From Heyndrickxia sporothermodurans (lineage in GTDB: Bacteria; Bacillota; Bacilli; Bacillales; Bacillaceae_C): a stretch of DNA of 45,192 nucleotides. The stretch is taken from assembly GCA_018333075.1 (NCBI GenBank), contig BORH01000030.1, positions 1 to 45,192 of the forward strand, written 5' to 3'. Below the pieces are notes generated by a model. That model ran no database searches, was not told the origin of the DNA, and saw only the letters and a program-made list of their open reading frames with translations. Positions 9,329 through 19,575 of this stretch are shown here, piece by piece (positions within the stretch are counted from its first letter, which is position 1; each line of letters opens with the position of its first letter). Made by a program: the position numbers and the translations under genes.

Positions 9329-9425
9329 TAAGGTATCAACCATTGGTTGAGGCCTTCTCTTTTCCTATATGTATAAACATTCCATTAAGTTCACATGCTA
9401 ATAGTAAAAACACGAGGTGAAAAAC

Positions 9426-9635
9426 ATGGGATTATTTCTTTCTATTCAAGAATGGAAAATGAATAGATATGAAAAGAGAATGGCTACTATGGAAGCAAAG
9501 GGAATATGTCCTGACTGCAACGGTCGAGGAATGAATATCCTTTCATTTAATGAATATTATTTAACGAATGATTTTGATTGTCCAGGATGTAATGGGAGTG
9601 GATTATATACCGATTGGCATGAAAATAACCAGTGA
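9426..9635 (+). CDS. Small protein with DnaJ-like CxxCxGxG motifs
   Basis: A 69-residue protein starting MGLFLSIQEWKMNRYEKRM. It carries CPDCNGRG and CPGCNGSG, the repeat unit of the DnaJ cysteine-rich zinc domain, so it probably binds one zinc ion. GAGG at 9414-9417 fits ATG 9426 with an 8-base spacer better than the GTG at 9417. Related small Bacillus proteins are known to me only as hypothetical or loosely named entries. No function is claimed. Confidence 0.8.
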   Translation: MGLFLSIQEWKMNRYEKRMATMEAKGICPDCNGRGMNILSFNEYYLTNDFDCPGCNGSGLYTDWHENNQ

Positions 9636-9649
9636 ATATTATCAATTTG

Positions 9650-9718
9650 GGGCTGTCAAATAAGTTCGTGACACCAAAAGCTGTTAAATGTTAGACACTT
9701 TGCTTTTATGACAGCCCT
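9650..9718. repeat. Inverted-repeat element GGGGCTGTCA / TGACAGCCCT
   Basis: Arms GGGGCTGTCA (9650-9659) and TGACAGCCCT (9709-9718) enclose about 49 bases. It lies between two convergent small genes, so it may act as their shared terminator, although it has no T-tract. Related elements occur at 34494-34543 and 40020-40062. The shared words GGGG(C/A)TGTCA, GACAC and TGCTTTTA suggest a dispersed repeat family. Confidence 0.55.
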
Positions 9719-9725
9719 CACATAA

Positions 9726-9935
9726 TTATCCACCAAAGAAAAAGTCTAGAACATTAGAAGCGGTTGATGACTGCTTATTGTAAAATTCCGAGTATCCACA
9801 ATTTTTACAGAATACCACTGTAAATTGATTATTTTGGATATCAAACATCTTAGATAATCCTGTTCCTGTCATTGCAACATCTTTTGTAGCTGCATTAGTA
9901 CTTCCACATTTAATACAACCCTTTTCACTCATCAT
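9726..9935 (-). CDS. Small zinc-ribbon protein
   Basis: A 69-residue (or 68 from the second ATG) protein with two Cys pairs, GCIKCGS at the start and CKNCGY in the second half. This is the layout of the short Zn-ribbon nucleic-acid-binding-like family (DUF2082 type). It ends in FFFGG, seen in several such proteins. AAGAAGG precedes the start. It stands alone and convergent to the preceding small zinc protein. Function unknown. Confidence 0.8.
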   Translation of the reverse strand: MMSEKGCIKCGSTNAATKDVAMTGTGLSKMFDIQNNQFTVVFCKNCGYSEFYNKQSSTASNVLDFFFGG

Positions 9936-10008
9936 TTTAACCTTCTTTCAAAATAAATTGCATTATACTCTCTAATACGAAAAAGCTGACATTTTAGTTT
10001 CAAAAAAA

Positions 10009-10028
10009 ATGCCCAATCAATAGGGCAT
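10009..10028 (-). terminator. Terminator of the FAD/Rieske gene
   Basis: ATGCCC and GGGCAT form a short stem with an 8-base loop. On the minus strand it is followed by eight T residues directly downstream of the oxidoreductase stop. Confidence 0.75.
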
Positions 10029-10038
10029 CTATAAATGA

Positions 10039-11574
10039 TTACTCCACTAAATTAATTTTTTCTAATGGAGATTCAGCGGGTCCTTCTATAACATCGCCTA
10101 CAATCGAGAATCTTGATCCATGGCATGGACAATCCCATGTTCGATCACCTGAATTCCATTCAATCTCACACCCTAAATGTGTACAAGTTGTATCGACAAC
10201 AAATAGTTTCCCTTCTTCATCTCTATAAGCTCCTGCACGCTTCCCGTTTACATTCACAACTGAACCTTCATCATTTTGTAGATCTCGAACATCTCTTAAT
10301 GGATATTCTAATTTCCCTTCAATGAGATGTTTAGCAACATCCAAATTTGTAGAAAGAAATTCTTTTACACTTGGATTCCCATTAAATCTTGAAGGAGAAA
10401 ATACTTCCTCGAAACGGTTCGTATTTCCAATAATTAGATCCTTTAATAACAATGCAGCAACTGTGCTATTTGTCATCCCCCATTTTCTAAAGCCTGTTGC
10501 TACAAGCACATTTTGATGATTATTTGTAATTTGTCCTATATATGGAATTTTATCTAATGTCGTTAAATCCTGAGCAGACCAACGATATAAATATTCCTTT
10601 ATTCCAAATGATTGATGAGCAAATTCCTCTAAAGCTTCATAGTGAAGTATCGTTGGAATTCCTTGACCTGTTTTATGATTTTCCCCACCTACAAGCAAAA
10701 TACTTTCACCGTTATGGTTCATATACCGTACTGATCTAGTAGGCTGTTCTGCATTAATATACATTCCTTCTGAAACGATTTTTTCAGGTTTGATTGCGAT
10801 TAAATAGGATCTTTCCGCATACATTCTTGTTGGATAAAAACCAAGACCATCATAAAATGGAAAATGTGTACAGGCACAAACATATTTACTTTTTACTTTT
10901 AATCCCTCACTGGTAATCACCAATGGTAGATCCTGATAATCAACATCGGTTGCAGTCGTATTTTCAAATATTAACCCGTTAGCTTGCTGAATATATTCTA
11001 CAAGTGGTTTTAAATATTTTAATGGATGAAACTGCGCTTGATTTTTCATTTTTAAAGCTGCTTTAACCTGAAAATCTATTGGTAATTGATTAACTAAGTC
11101 TCCATCAATCCCTAATTCTTCGTAAGCCTTTTCTTCTAATTTAAGTTTAGAAAGGTATTCGTCACTATCTGTATAAATATATGCATCCTCATCAGTGAGG
11201 TCACAATCAATATCAAGCTCTCTAATGGTATTTCTCATAAAATCAATTGCTTCACAATTGGCTTCATAATACAATTTTGCCTGTTCTTTCCCTACAGTGT
11301 TAATTAGTTCATCATAAATCAATCCATGTTGCGCCGTAATTTTAGCAGTAGTATGAGCGGTTGTTCCATTTAACAGCTCTCCCGCTTCAATCAATGCGAT
11401 TTTATATCCTTCCTTAGCTAATAAATATGCGGTTGTAATCCCTGTGATCCCACCTCCAACAATTGCTATATCAACCTCAATATCTTCAATAAGCTTAGGG
11501 AATTTCGGAATATCGATTGCAGCTTTCCATATAGGCTCAGGAAATTGTGGCATATTCACTTGTTCATTTGACAT
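10039..11574 (-). CDS. FAD-dependent oxidoreductase with C-terminal Rieske domain (YhfW-like)
   Basis: A 511-residue two-domain redox protein. The N-terminal DAO-type FAD domain has the dinucleotide-binding motif IAIVGGGITGITTAYLLAK (near residue 38) and ATGFRKWGMTNS late in the domain. The C-terminal Rieske [2Fe-2S] domain shows CTHLGC and CPCHGSRF with the two Cys-His pairs intact. This fusion is the Bacillus YhfW type; its substrate is not known to me. ATG 11574 is chosen because GGAGG lies 8 bases upstream, while the upstream TTG overlaps that site. Monocistronic. Confidence 0.92.
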   Translation of the reverse strand: MSNEQVNMPQFPEPIWKAAIDIPKFPKLIEDIEVDIAIVGGGITGITTAYLLAKEGYKIALIEAGELLNGTTAHTTAKITAQHGLIYDELINTVGKEQAKLYYEANCEAIDFMRNTIRELDIDCDLTDEDAYIYTDSDEYLSKLKLEEKAYEELGIDGDLVNQLPIDFQVKAALKMKNQAQFHPLKYLKPLVEYIQQANGLIFENTTATDVDYQDLPLVITSEGLKVKSKYVCACTHFPFYDGLGFYPTRMYAERSYLIAIKPEKIVSEGMYINAEQPTRSVRYMNHNGESILLVGGENHKTGQGIPTILHYEALEEFAHQSFGIKEYLYRWSAQDLTTLDKIPYIGQITNNHQNVLVATGFRKWGMTNSTVAALLLKDLIIGNTNRFEEVFSPSRFNGNPSVKEFLSTNLDVAKHLIEGKLEYPLRDVRDLQNDEGSVVNVNGKRAGAYRDEEGKLFVVDTTCTHLGCEIEWNSGDRTWDCPCHGSRFSIVGDVIEGPAESPLEKINLVE

Positions 11575-11727
11575 TAACGTATCCTCCAAAATATATGATA
11601 TATACTATTTTTAACCAAAAGTAAAAATTCATGTGTTTTTTCTTCTTTTACTTTCAACTTATGAATATTTTTTTCACTACTTGTAAATGGATAAAAATAA
11701 AAAGAAATTGAGGTGGAGATGAAGATT

Positions 11728-11922
11728 ATGTCAAAAAGCTATGAAGATAAAAATATTACAAATGCGCCAAAACATCCAAAGTTTACAATTAATACTGCAA
11801 TGGGTACTATGAATCAAAAGAAATACTCTCCAGGGGATTCTGTAGCAGAATATAAAAATTTGGAAGAGGCTAATACAATTATCACTGGTGATGAAATAAA
11901 GCAACAAAATGAGAATTTATAA
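11728..11922 (+). CDS. Small hydrophilic protein, unknown
   Basis: A 64-residue hydrophilic protein (MSKSYEDKNITNAPKHPKFT...) with no Cys, no membrane segment and no motif I recognise. GGTGGAG lies 9 bases before ATG 11728; a GTG at 11713 and an ATG at 11719 are in frame but overlap that site. A strong bidirectional terminator follows. Small proteins of this kind in Bacillus are often sporulation-associated, but nothing here shows that. Confidence 0.65.
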   Translation: MSKSYEDKNITNAPKHPKFTINTAMGTMNQKKYSPGDSVAEYKNLEEANTIITGDEIKQQNENL

Positions 11923-11927
11923 AAGTT

Positions 11928-11963
11928 AAAAAAGCGAATGTACAAAAATACATTCGCTTTTTT
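11928..11963. terminator. Bidirectional terminator
   Basis: AAAAAAGCGAATGTA and TACATTCGCTTTTTT form a perfect 15-bp stem with a 6-base loop between two convergent genes. A run of T follows on either strand. Confidence 0.9.
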
Positions 11964-11971
11964 CATAAATA

Positions 11972-12544
11972 TTACGCAAACTTCTTTATCAGTTTTGGAG
12001 AAGTTGAAATAATTATTCCTAAAATAATTGCACATAAAATAAATGTAAAAATCATTGTTGTTCCATTTGCAATAAAAGAGTATAGTATTGCAGATTGACC
12101 TTTTGGTGCATATTTTCCCCAAAAAATAAAGCCTGCAATAAAATGCCAGAAGTATCTGCCTATACTACCGAAAAAAGTAGCAATAACAACCCAAAAGACG
12201 ATTTTCCCTCTATTTCCTTCATGAATATTGGATTGAATAAAAGGACGAAAAAAGCCAGCAACCCCAATAAATGCAAATGCAATAAAATACTCAATAAATC
12301 CCTGAACAGGAGTTAAAATGCTTCCAGCTGCATCTCCAGTCACAATTTGTAAAATCCCCCATAATAATCCCGATACAAAACTAGCCTTCACTCCCCATCT
12401 AAAGGCAACGACAAAAATCGGTACCATCGCAAATGAAATAGAAATAGCTGGAGATAATTTTATAGATGGTAAAAGATCTAGTACAAGAGCAAATGCTGCA
12501 CAAATTGCTATTTCAATTAATACTACTAAACGAAAAGTTTTCAC
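11972..12544 (-). CDS. thiT: Energy-coupled thiamine transporter ThiT (S component)
   Basis: The substrate-binding S component of an ECF transporter for thiamine, 190 residues with about six membrane segments. Family features are the N-terminal IEIAICAAFALVLDLLPS, GLLWGILQIVTGDAAGSI, and FWHFIAGFIFWGKYAPKG near residue 130, whose aromatic residues belong to the thiamine pocket in characterised ThiT. The start is GTG 12544 with AGGAGGG 8 bases upstream. A TPP riboswitch lies in its leader, which independently supports the substrate. The shared ECF ATPase/T module is not in this window, as is usual for this family. Confidence 0.95.
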   Translation of the reverse strand: MKTFRLVVLIEIAICAAFALVLDLLPSIKLSPAISISFAMVPIFVVAFRWGVKASFVSGLLWGILQIVTGDAAGSILTPVQGFIEYFIAFAFIGVAGFFRPFIQSNIHEGNRGKIVFWVVIATFFGSIGRYFWHFIAGFIFWGKYAPKGQSAILYSFIANGTTMIFTFILCAIILGIIISTSPKLIKKFA

Positions 12545-12545
12545 A

Positions 12546-12599
12546 AAAAATTCCCTCCTATCGATAGTTTATTTAATAAACGATACCTCAAGAAGGGAA
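12546..12599 (-). promoter_or_regulatory. Possible SD-sequestering hairpin of thiT leader
   Basis: On the minus strand TATC-GTTTATT can pair with AATAAAC-(TATC)-GATA. Just outside this, TTCCCT pairs with AGGGAA, which contains the thiT Shine-Dalgarno. No strong T-tract terminator lies between riboswitch and gene. Translational control by occlusion of the SD is therefore my preferred reading; it is inference from pairing by eye. Confidence 0.45.
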
Positions 12600-12640
12600 A
12601 GACAAAGACAGAATAAATAAATAATATTATTCAAATAGAG

Positions 12641-12724
12641 CCACATCCCTACGCTAGAATTAACTAACAGGTTCAAAGGGTCAGAACTAAAAAGTTCACT
12701 CTCAGCAATTTGCTCCCCTTGTGG
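12641..12724 (-). promoter_or_regulatory. TPP riboswitch (THI element)
   Basis: On the minus strand the conserved blocks appear in order: CCACA (P1), GGGGAGC, GCTGAGAGT, then GACCCTTTGAACCTGTTAGT and CTAGCGTAGGGA, closing with TGTGG, which pairs with the first block. This is the classic thiamine pyrophosphate aptamer. It sits about 100 bases before thiT and should turn the transporter off when TPP is plentiful. Confidence 0.95.
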
Positions 12725-12801
12725 TAACGATATTAAATTAGCAAATTCATTGTATACTATTTTTCCAATTTATGAAACCTTTTTTCTTTTTATTTATTTA
12801 A

Positions 12802-14496
<1,695 letters not shown>

Positions 14497-14520
14497 GTTA
14501 GGAATAAAAAAGAAAATTAG

Positions 14521-14554
14521 ATGGAAACTACACAATTGTAGTTTCCATTTTTAT
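14521..14554 (+). terminator. Terminator after ABC-F gene
   Basis: ATGGAAACTACA and TGTAGTTTCCAT style arms form a nearly perfect stem around CAAT and are followed by TTTTTATTT. Confidence 0.88.
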
Positions 14555-14689
14555 TTAGCAAAAAGAAAATTATAGGCAATCCTGTTCTTTCATCGCATAC
14601 CATTTATAATGAGTAAAATCTAATGCTAATTGGGGCAAATTAAATTGAATAGTTATATAAATGTTGAATTTCGAGAGAGGTGACAAACA

Positions 14690-16123
14690 ATGGCTGTATC
14701 GGGCGAACAATATATTAGTAGAATTGACCATTTAAACAATGACGTTTGGATCAATGGCAAAAAAATCGAAGGAAAATTATCCAATCACCCTGCTTTTCAA
14801 GGTGTTTTAAAAAGTAAAGCTGTTTTATATGACTTAGCCATTTCTAAAAAAGATATGTTTACCTTTAAGTCCCCTTTTACAAAAAATGATGTTAACTTTT
14901 CATTTCAAAAACCGGAAACAAAAGAAGATTTAGAAAAAAGAATGGTAGCTACTCAAGAATGGGCAAAAACTAATCTTGGATTACTAGGAAGATCTCCAGA
15001 CTATGTTAATACTGGAATTATGGCATTAGCTGGCTCATCCTTATTATTTAAGAAAAAAAATAAAATGTATGATGCAAATATAACTAATATTTATAATAGA
15101 GCCATGGAGAACGATTTATCCTTTACACATACTTTCATCAATCCACAAGTAAATCGTTCAATCAGCTATATTGATACTTCTGATAATATTATAGCAGCAA
15201 AAGTAGTACGTGAAACACATGACGGAATTATTATCAAAGGTGCGAGGTTATTGGCCACCCAAGGTGGAATAACAGATGAAGTTCTTGTGCTTCCCGGTGG
15301 AGGTAATTACGTCGAGGACTGCTACATTTATGCATTTGCTATTCCTTCAAATACACCTGGTCTTAAGTTTATTTGTCGAGAATCATTCGTATATAACGAT
15401 TCTGAATTTGATTATCCATTAGCTTCAAGATTTGAAGAAATGGACTCAATTGTTGTTTTTGATAATGTATTAGTCCCTTGGGATAGAGTATTTTTATATA
15501 AACACTTCGATAAAGCCTTTAACATATTTTCGGAAACACAATTTAATACGATGCTACTATTTCAAGCTGTTTCTCGTATGATCATTAAAACAGAATTTAT
15601 TCTTGGATTATCCGAATCCATTGTTCAATGCATTAATATTTCAGAATTTCAGCATGTAAAAGATAAAATGAGTGAAATCATAACTGCTCTTGAAATTTTA
15701 AGATCATTGCTTTTATCATCTGTTCATCATGCGAAGCTAAATGATAAAAACTTAATGATTCCAGATTCAAACCCTTTAAATGCCGCAATTAATTATTATC
15801 CAAAAATCTATCCCCGATTAGTCGGAATCATTCAATTATTAGGTGGAAGTGGACTTATATTACTCCCAAACGATAAACAGTTCAATTCACCACTTCGATC
15901 TTACCTTAATAATTATTTACAAGGCACCAATTCTACTGCAGAAGAAAAAATAAAATTATTCCGTATAGCATGGGATCTTTGCATGAGTGCTTTTGGAACA
16001 AGACAAACTCATTTTGAAAGATTTTTCTTCGGAGATCCAGTTAGAATCGGAATGGGCTTATATAGTGGGTATCCGAAGGAACGCTATATAGATATGGTAA
16101 ATAAGTTTACAACAAAAACCTAA
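14690..16123 (+). CDS. 4-hydroxyphenylacetate 3-hydroxylase (HpaB) family protein
   Basis: A 477-residue flavin-dependent monooxygenase of the HpaB family, whose members hydroxylate 4-hydroxyphenylacetate or related phenols with reduced FAD supplied by a separate reductase. Visible family segments are SGEQYISRID at the start, VWINGKKI, GLLGRSPDYVN (near 98-108), SFTHTFINPQVNRS, RETHDGIIIKGARLLATQ and FDNVLVPWDRVF. The length is normal. AGAGGTGA precedes the ATG. No HpaC-type reductase or aromatic-degradation gene is adjacent, so the true substrate cannot be fixed. It resembles the orphan YoaI of B. subtilis. Confidence 0.9.
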   Translation: MAVSGEQYISRIDHLNNDVWINGKKIEGKLSNHPAFQGVLKSKAVLYDLAISKKDMFTFKSPFTKNDVNFSFQKPETKEDLEKRMVATQEWAKTNLGLLGRSPDYVNTGIMALAGSSLLFKKKNKMYDANITNIYNRAMENDLSFTHTFINPQVNRSISYIDTSDNIIAAKVVRETHDGIIIKGARLLATQGGITDEVLVLPGGGNYVEDCYIYAFAIPSNTPGLKFICRESFVYNDSEFDYPLASRFEEMDSIVVFDNVLVPWDRVFLYKHFDKAFNIFSETQFNTMLLFQAVSRMIIKTEFILGLSESIVQCINISEFQHVKDKMSEIITALEILRSLLLSSVHHAKLNDKNLMIPDSNPLNAAINYYPKIYPRLVGIIQLLGGSGLILLPNDKQFNSPLRSYLNNYLQGTNSTAEEKIKLFRIAWDLCMSAFGTRQTHFERFFFGDPVRIGMGLYSGYPKERYIDMVNKFTTKT

Positions 16124-16128
16124 GCCTA

Positions 16129-16995
16129 TTATTCGATTAAAAAAGGTTTTAATTTTTCAATCATTTTATTTATTCTTAGTGCATTATTTTTATACATGAC
16201 CTGTGCAGATTTTGATTCTGTAGCTAAAGTAAACATTTCAAGATCTGCTTGGCATTTTTTTAAAGTAGCCATTAATAATGGACGTTCCTGCGAATTAGGA
16301 AGTTGAATTTTATCATCATAAATATCTACTGTAAGCTTGCCGTAAGAGTCAATTTGTCCAATATACACATTGTCTAATGCTACATTCAATTTTTCTAATT
16401 CTGCCTTTAACCAAGATCGGTTAAACCCGGTATAGGCAAGTGCTTCATCAAGAATCATACCTTCAGATATAACGGTTCTTGGTTCTTTTCCAGGTGCAAC
16501 ATTTAACTGAATATCAGTTGGTGTAATCGGCTGTTTTTCCTTTTTTAATAACACATTTAAGTCACCATTAGATTCGAGAACCGCAAATTCTACGTCTGCT
16601 ACACTAAATGTATTTTTCTTTCTTAAGAGCTTTGTCAGATCATCGACAGTATATTTTTCTTTAGTTAAATGATCTTCTTGAATTTTTCCATCTTTAATAA
16701 CAATAACTGGTTCTCCATTAAAAAAGTTTCTAAATTTTTTACTTTTTAAAGAGATAAAAGTTAATGCTAATGGAACAAGTGTCCAAATAATTAAGCTATA
16801 AATCCCATTTAAAAAATTCCCATTAACATCTGTGGAAATTTTCGCTACGATACCTCCAATTGCAATACCAATTATATATTCAAATAAAGTTAACTGTGTA
16901 ATTTGCTTCCTACCTAACATTTTTGTTAAAAAAAATAAAATAACTAAGGTAGTTAACGATCTTAATATCACTTCAAGCCAATTTGGTACCCCCAT
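16129..16995 (-). CDS. 2Duf-type spore membrane protein (DUF421 + C-terminal DUF1657)
   Basis: A 288-residue protein. Three N-terminal membrane segments (about 8-24, 36-55 and 60-82) are followed by the DUF421/YetF cytoplasmic domain, with the typical GEPVIVIKDGKI and VEFAVLESNGDL. The last 55 residues (LLMATLKKCQADLEMFTLAT...) resemble the DUF1657 proteins encoded just upstream. A DUF421 plus DUF1657 architecture is that of 2Duf, described in the spoVA2mob element of highly heat-resistant Bacillus spores, where it alters the spore inner membrane. Here it is in an operon with two DUF1657 genes but without spoVA genes. The ATG has GGGAGGC upstream. A role in spore membrane properties is inferred from the family. 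Confidence 0.85.
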   Translation of the reverse strand: MGVPNWLEVILRSLTTLVILFFLTKMLGRKQITQLTLFEYIIGIAIGGIVAKISTDVNGNFLNGIYSLIIWTLVPLALTFISLKSKKFRNFFNGEPVIVIKDGKIQEDHLTKEKYTVDDLTKLLRKKNTFSVADVEFAVLESNGDLNVLLKKEKQPITPTDIQLNVAPGKEPRTVISEGMILDEALAYTGFNRSWLKAELEKLNVALDNVYIGQIDSYGKLTVDIYDDKIQLPNSQERPLLMATLKKCQADLEMFTLATESKSAQVMYKNNALRINKMIEKLKPFLIE

Positions 16996-17014
16996 ATTTT
17001 ATGCCTCCCTTTCT

Positions 17015-17218
17015 TTAGTTTTTATATTGTGGCTCTTCTCGCTCTAGAATAACTAATCTTTTTCGAAGGTCTTGAATTATTTCATCCGCTTCCAACATGC
17101 ATTCATGAAAAGCCTTTTGAGCTTTTCCATCAGCTGACATTAATGCAAACCTACTCAGATTGCTTTTTGCTCCGTTTAAACTAGCTATACAATTTTTTAC
17201 ATCAGATGCTACTGTCAT
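17015..17218 (-). CDS. DUF1657 protein
   Basis: A 67-residue helical protein starting MTVASDVKNCIASLNGAKSN with LSRFAL in the middle and a C-terminal EEPQYK, which it shares with its upstream neighbour. DUF1657 proteins occur in sporulation operons with DUF421 and SpoVA genes; their biochemical role is unknown. GGAG lies 8 bases before ATG. It is the middle gene of DUF1657-DUF1657-2Duf, separated from the first by a strong hairpin. Unlike its neighbour it contains two Cys residues. Confidence 0.88.
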   Translation of the reverse strand: MTVASDVKNCIASLNGAKSNLSRFALMSADGKAQKAFHECMLEADEIIQDLRKRLVILEREEPQYKN

Positions 17219-17236
17219 TCTAATTACTCCTTTTAG

Positions 17237-17267
17237 AAAAGGATGATATGCATGATATCATCCTTTT
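17237..17267 (-). terminator. Hairpin between the two DUF1657 genes
   Basis: AAAAGGATGATAT and ATATCATCCTTTT form a perfect 13-bp stem with loop GCATG. It probably causes partial termination or stabilises mRNA, letting the first DUF1657 gene be expressed more than the distal two; this is inferred. Confidence 0.7.
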
Positions 17268-17276
17268 TATTTATAC

Positions 17277-17483
17277 TTATTGTTGTTTATATTGTGGTTC
17301 TTCTTGTTCAACTTCATTCATTCTTGGTGTTAATGTGTCAATGATTGTTTGTGTTTGTTGTGCGCATGTTTGATAAAGTTGTTTTGCTTGTTGATTATCA
17401 GTCGCTAATGCGAAGCTTTCTAAATTTGCTTGTGCACTTTTTAAACCTGAGACCGTTTGTTTAATATTATTAATAACTGTCAT
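17277..17483 (-). CDS. DUF1657 protein (first gene of operon)
   Basis: A 68-residue protein, MTVINNIKQTVSGLKSAQAN, then LESFALATDNQQAKQLY and a C-terminal EEPQYK. It is a canonical DUF1657 protein, all helical and rich in Gln. ATG 17483 has AAAGGAG 9 bases upstream; an in-frame TTG at 17489 falls in the spacer. It is the first gene of the DUF1657-DUF1657-2Duf cluster. I looked for a forespore (sigma-G-like) promoter upstream but could not identify one with confidence. Confidence 0.9.
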   Translation of the reverse strand: MTVINNIKQTVSGLKSAQANLESFALATDNQQAKQLYQTCAQQTQTIIDTLTPRMNEVEQEEPQYKQQ

Positions 17484-17700
17484 GAGCAAAATCTCCTTTT
17501 ATTAAATTTGCTTAATGTTCGTTATGAACGCTTTTATTTTATGGAAATGCTCAAAATTTATATATAGAAATTTTATCCTGCAAAAACAAAGACTTTAAAA
17601 ATAATTAAAACTTATATAAAAAATCTAAAAATTCATATATAATAAAAACGTATTAGTGCCTATTGAATTATGGACTAATAATATGAAGGAGGCGCTTGTT

Positions 17701-19515
17701 ATGGAGAAAACATTAGAAAAACGACTTAATCGCTCTGAAGTTCCAATTGAATTGACATGGAAGTTAGAAGACCTTTTCGAATCCGAACAAAAATGGGAAA
17801 AAGAGCTTGACTCTATACAAAAGGATATTGTATCAGTCTCCCAATATAAAGATCAACTTCATAATGGTCCAAGCATTTTACTAAAATGCTTAACTGCTCA
17901 AGATAAGCTTTACACCCGTGTTGTAAGAGTAGCAACATACACAAGCTTAAAATCTTCTGAGGATGGGACTAACCCAATTAATCAGGGAAACTCTGCTAGA
18001 ATTGGATCATTTATAGCTAACATCAGTGCAGAACTTTCATTTTTAGATACAGAACTTCTAGCTTTGCCAGACGGAACTATCGAGAAGTATTTACAAGATG
18101 AGCCTGAACTCGAAGTATATAGAACTAATCTAGAGGATCTATTACATAGAAAACCTCATACTTTATCTGCTGAACTTGAAGAGGCTTTAGCATCCTTAAG
18201 TGAAGTACACGACTCACCATATATGATTTATGAGCGTGGGAAATCTTCCGACATGGAATTCCAACCAATTGAAGATAAGGATGGAAATCAACATCCGATG
18301 TCATTTGCACTTTTTGAGGATCGATATGAATTTACACCTGATACCGAATTACGTAGAAAAGCATATCAATCTTTTACAAATACTTTAAAGCAATATAAAA
18401 ATACATTCGCAGCTACTTATGCTACTGAGGTGACTAAACAAGTTAAACTTTCGCGATTACGGAATTATCGCTCTGTTACAGAAATGCTTTTACACCCTCA
18501 AAAAGTTACCGAAGAAATGTATCAGAATCAATTAGATGTACTTCAAAAAGAGCTTGCACCGATTATGCAGCGCTATGCTACATTAAAAAAACGTGAATTA
18601 GGCTTAGATCAAATGCTTTTCTGTGATTTAAAGGCGCCACTTGATCCTGATTTCAATCCAAAAACCACATATGATGAAGCATCAAAGATGATTATGGAAG
18701 CTTTGGAGATTATGGGACCTGAATATAGTCAAATCATGAAAAAAGCGTTATCTGACAGATGGGTAGATTTAGCAGATAATATTGGAAAATCTACTGGTGC
18801 TTTCTGTTCTAGCCCATATGGTGTCCATCCATATATATTAATTACATGGACAGATACAATGCGTGGAGCATTTGTCCTTGCGCATGAATTAGGTCATGCC
18901 GGTCATTTTTATCTAGCGGGAAAAAATCAACTTTTCGCAAATACTAGACCATCAACATATTTTATCGAAGCACCATCAACTATGAATGAGTTACTGTTAG
19001 CCAATCATATACTATCCAAAACTACTGATAAACGTATGCGAAGATGGGTAATCTCCCAGCTATTAGGAACATACTATCATAATTTTGTCACTCATTTACT
19101 TGAAGGAGAACTTCAAAGACGTATTTATCAATTGGCAGATAAAGGAAATCCGATCACTGCCTCTACTTTATGTAATCAGAAAAAGGAACTTTTACAAAAT
19201 TTCTGGGGAGATACTGTAAAAATTGATGATGCTGCAAGCTTAACTTGGATGCGTCAGCCTCATTATTACATGGGATTATATCCATACACTTATTCTGCAG
19301 GATTAACGGTTTCTACCGCTGTTGCAGAAATGATTAAATCAGAAGGCCAACCTGCGGTAGATCGCTGGTTAGATGTATTGAAATCTGGAGGTACCTTAAA
19401 ACCTCTTGAGCTTATCAAAAAAGCTGGAGTAGACATGTCAAAACCTGATGCCATTCGCAGTGCAGTAAAATATGTAGATGAACTTATTACTGAGCTAGAA
19501 GCTAGTTATAAGTAG
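17701..19515 (+). CDS. pepF: Oligoendopeptidase F (M3 family)
   Basis: A cytoplasmic zinc metallopeptidase that cleaves short oligopeptides. HELGH is at residues 395-399, with the third zinc ligand in FIEAPSTMNE shortly after, as in the M3B family. The length is 604 residues when started at ATG 17701, which has AAGGAGG (17684-17690) upstream; a longer frame from 17656 has no support. The N-terminal helical PepF domain begins VPIELTWKLEDLFES. The terminator is shared with the convergent mprF. Roles suggested for Bacillus PepF include peptide turnover and effects on sporulation signalling. Confidence 0.94.
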   Translation: MEKTLEKRLNRSEVPIELTWKLEDLFESEQKWEKELDSIQKDIVSVSQYKDQLHNGPSILLKCLTAQDKLYTRVVRVATYTSLKSSEDGTNPINQGNSARIGSFIANISAELSFLDTELLALPDGTIEKYLQDEPELEVYRTNLEDLLHRKPHTLSAELEEALASLSEVHDSPYMIYERGKSSDMEFQPIEDKDGNQHPMSFALFEDRYEFTPDTELRRKAYQSFTNTLKQYKNTFAATYATEVTKQVKLSRLRNYRSVTEMLLHPQKVTEEMYQNQLDVLQKELAPIMQRYATLKKRELGLDQMLFCDLKAPLDPDFNPKTTYDEASKMIMEALEIMGPEYSQIMKKALSDRWVDLADNIGKSTGAFCSSPYGVHPYILITWTDTMRGAFVLAHELGHAGHFYLAGKNQLFANTRPSTYFIEAPSTMNELLLANHILSKTTDKRMRRWVISQLLGTYYHNFVTHLLEGELQRRIYQLADKGNPITASTLCNQKKELLQNFWGDTVKIDDAASLTWMRQPHYYMGLYPYTYSAGLTVSTAVAEMIKSEGQPAVDRWLDVLKSGGTLKPLELIKKAGVDMSKPDAIRSAVKYVDELITELEASYK

Positions 19516-19538
19516 AAAAAACTATTTCCTTTTCAAAT

Positions 19539-19575
19539 AAAAAAACGTCCATCTCATTAAAGAGTGGGACGTTTT
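19539..19575. terminator. Bidirectional terminator pepF/mprF
   Basis: AAAAAACGTCC and GGGACGTTTTTT face each other, with an internal CATCTCATT.../AGAGTG region, between convergent genes. T runs occur on both strands. Confidence 0.85.
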
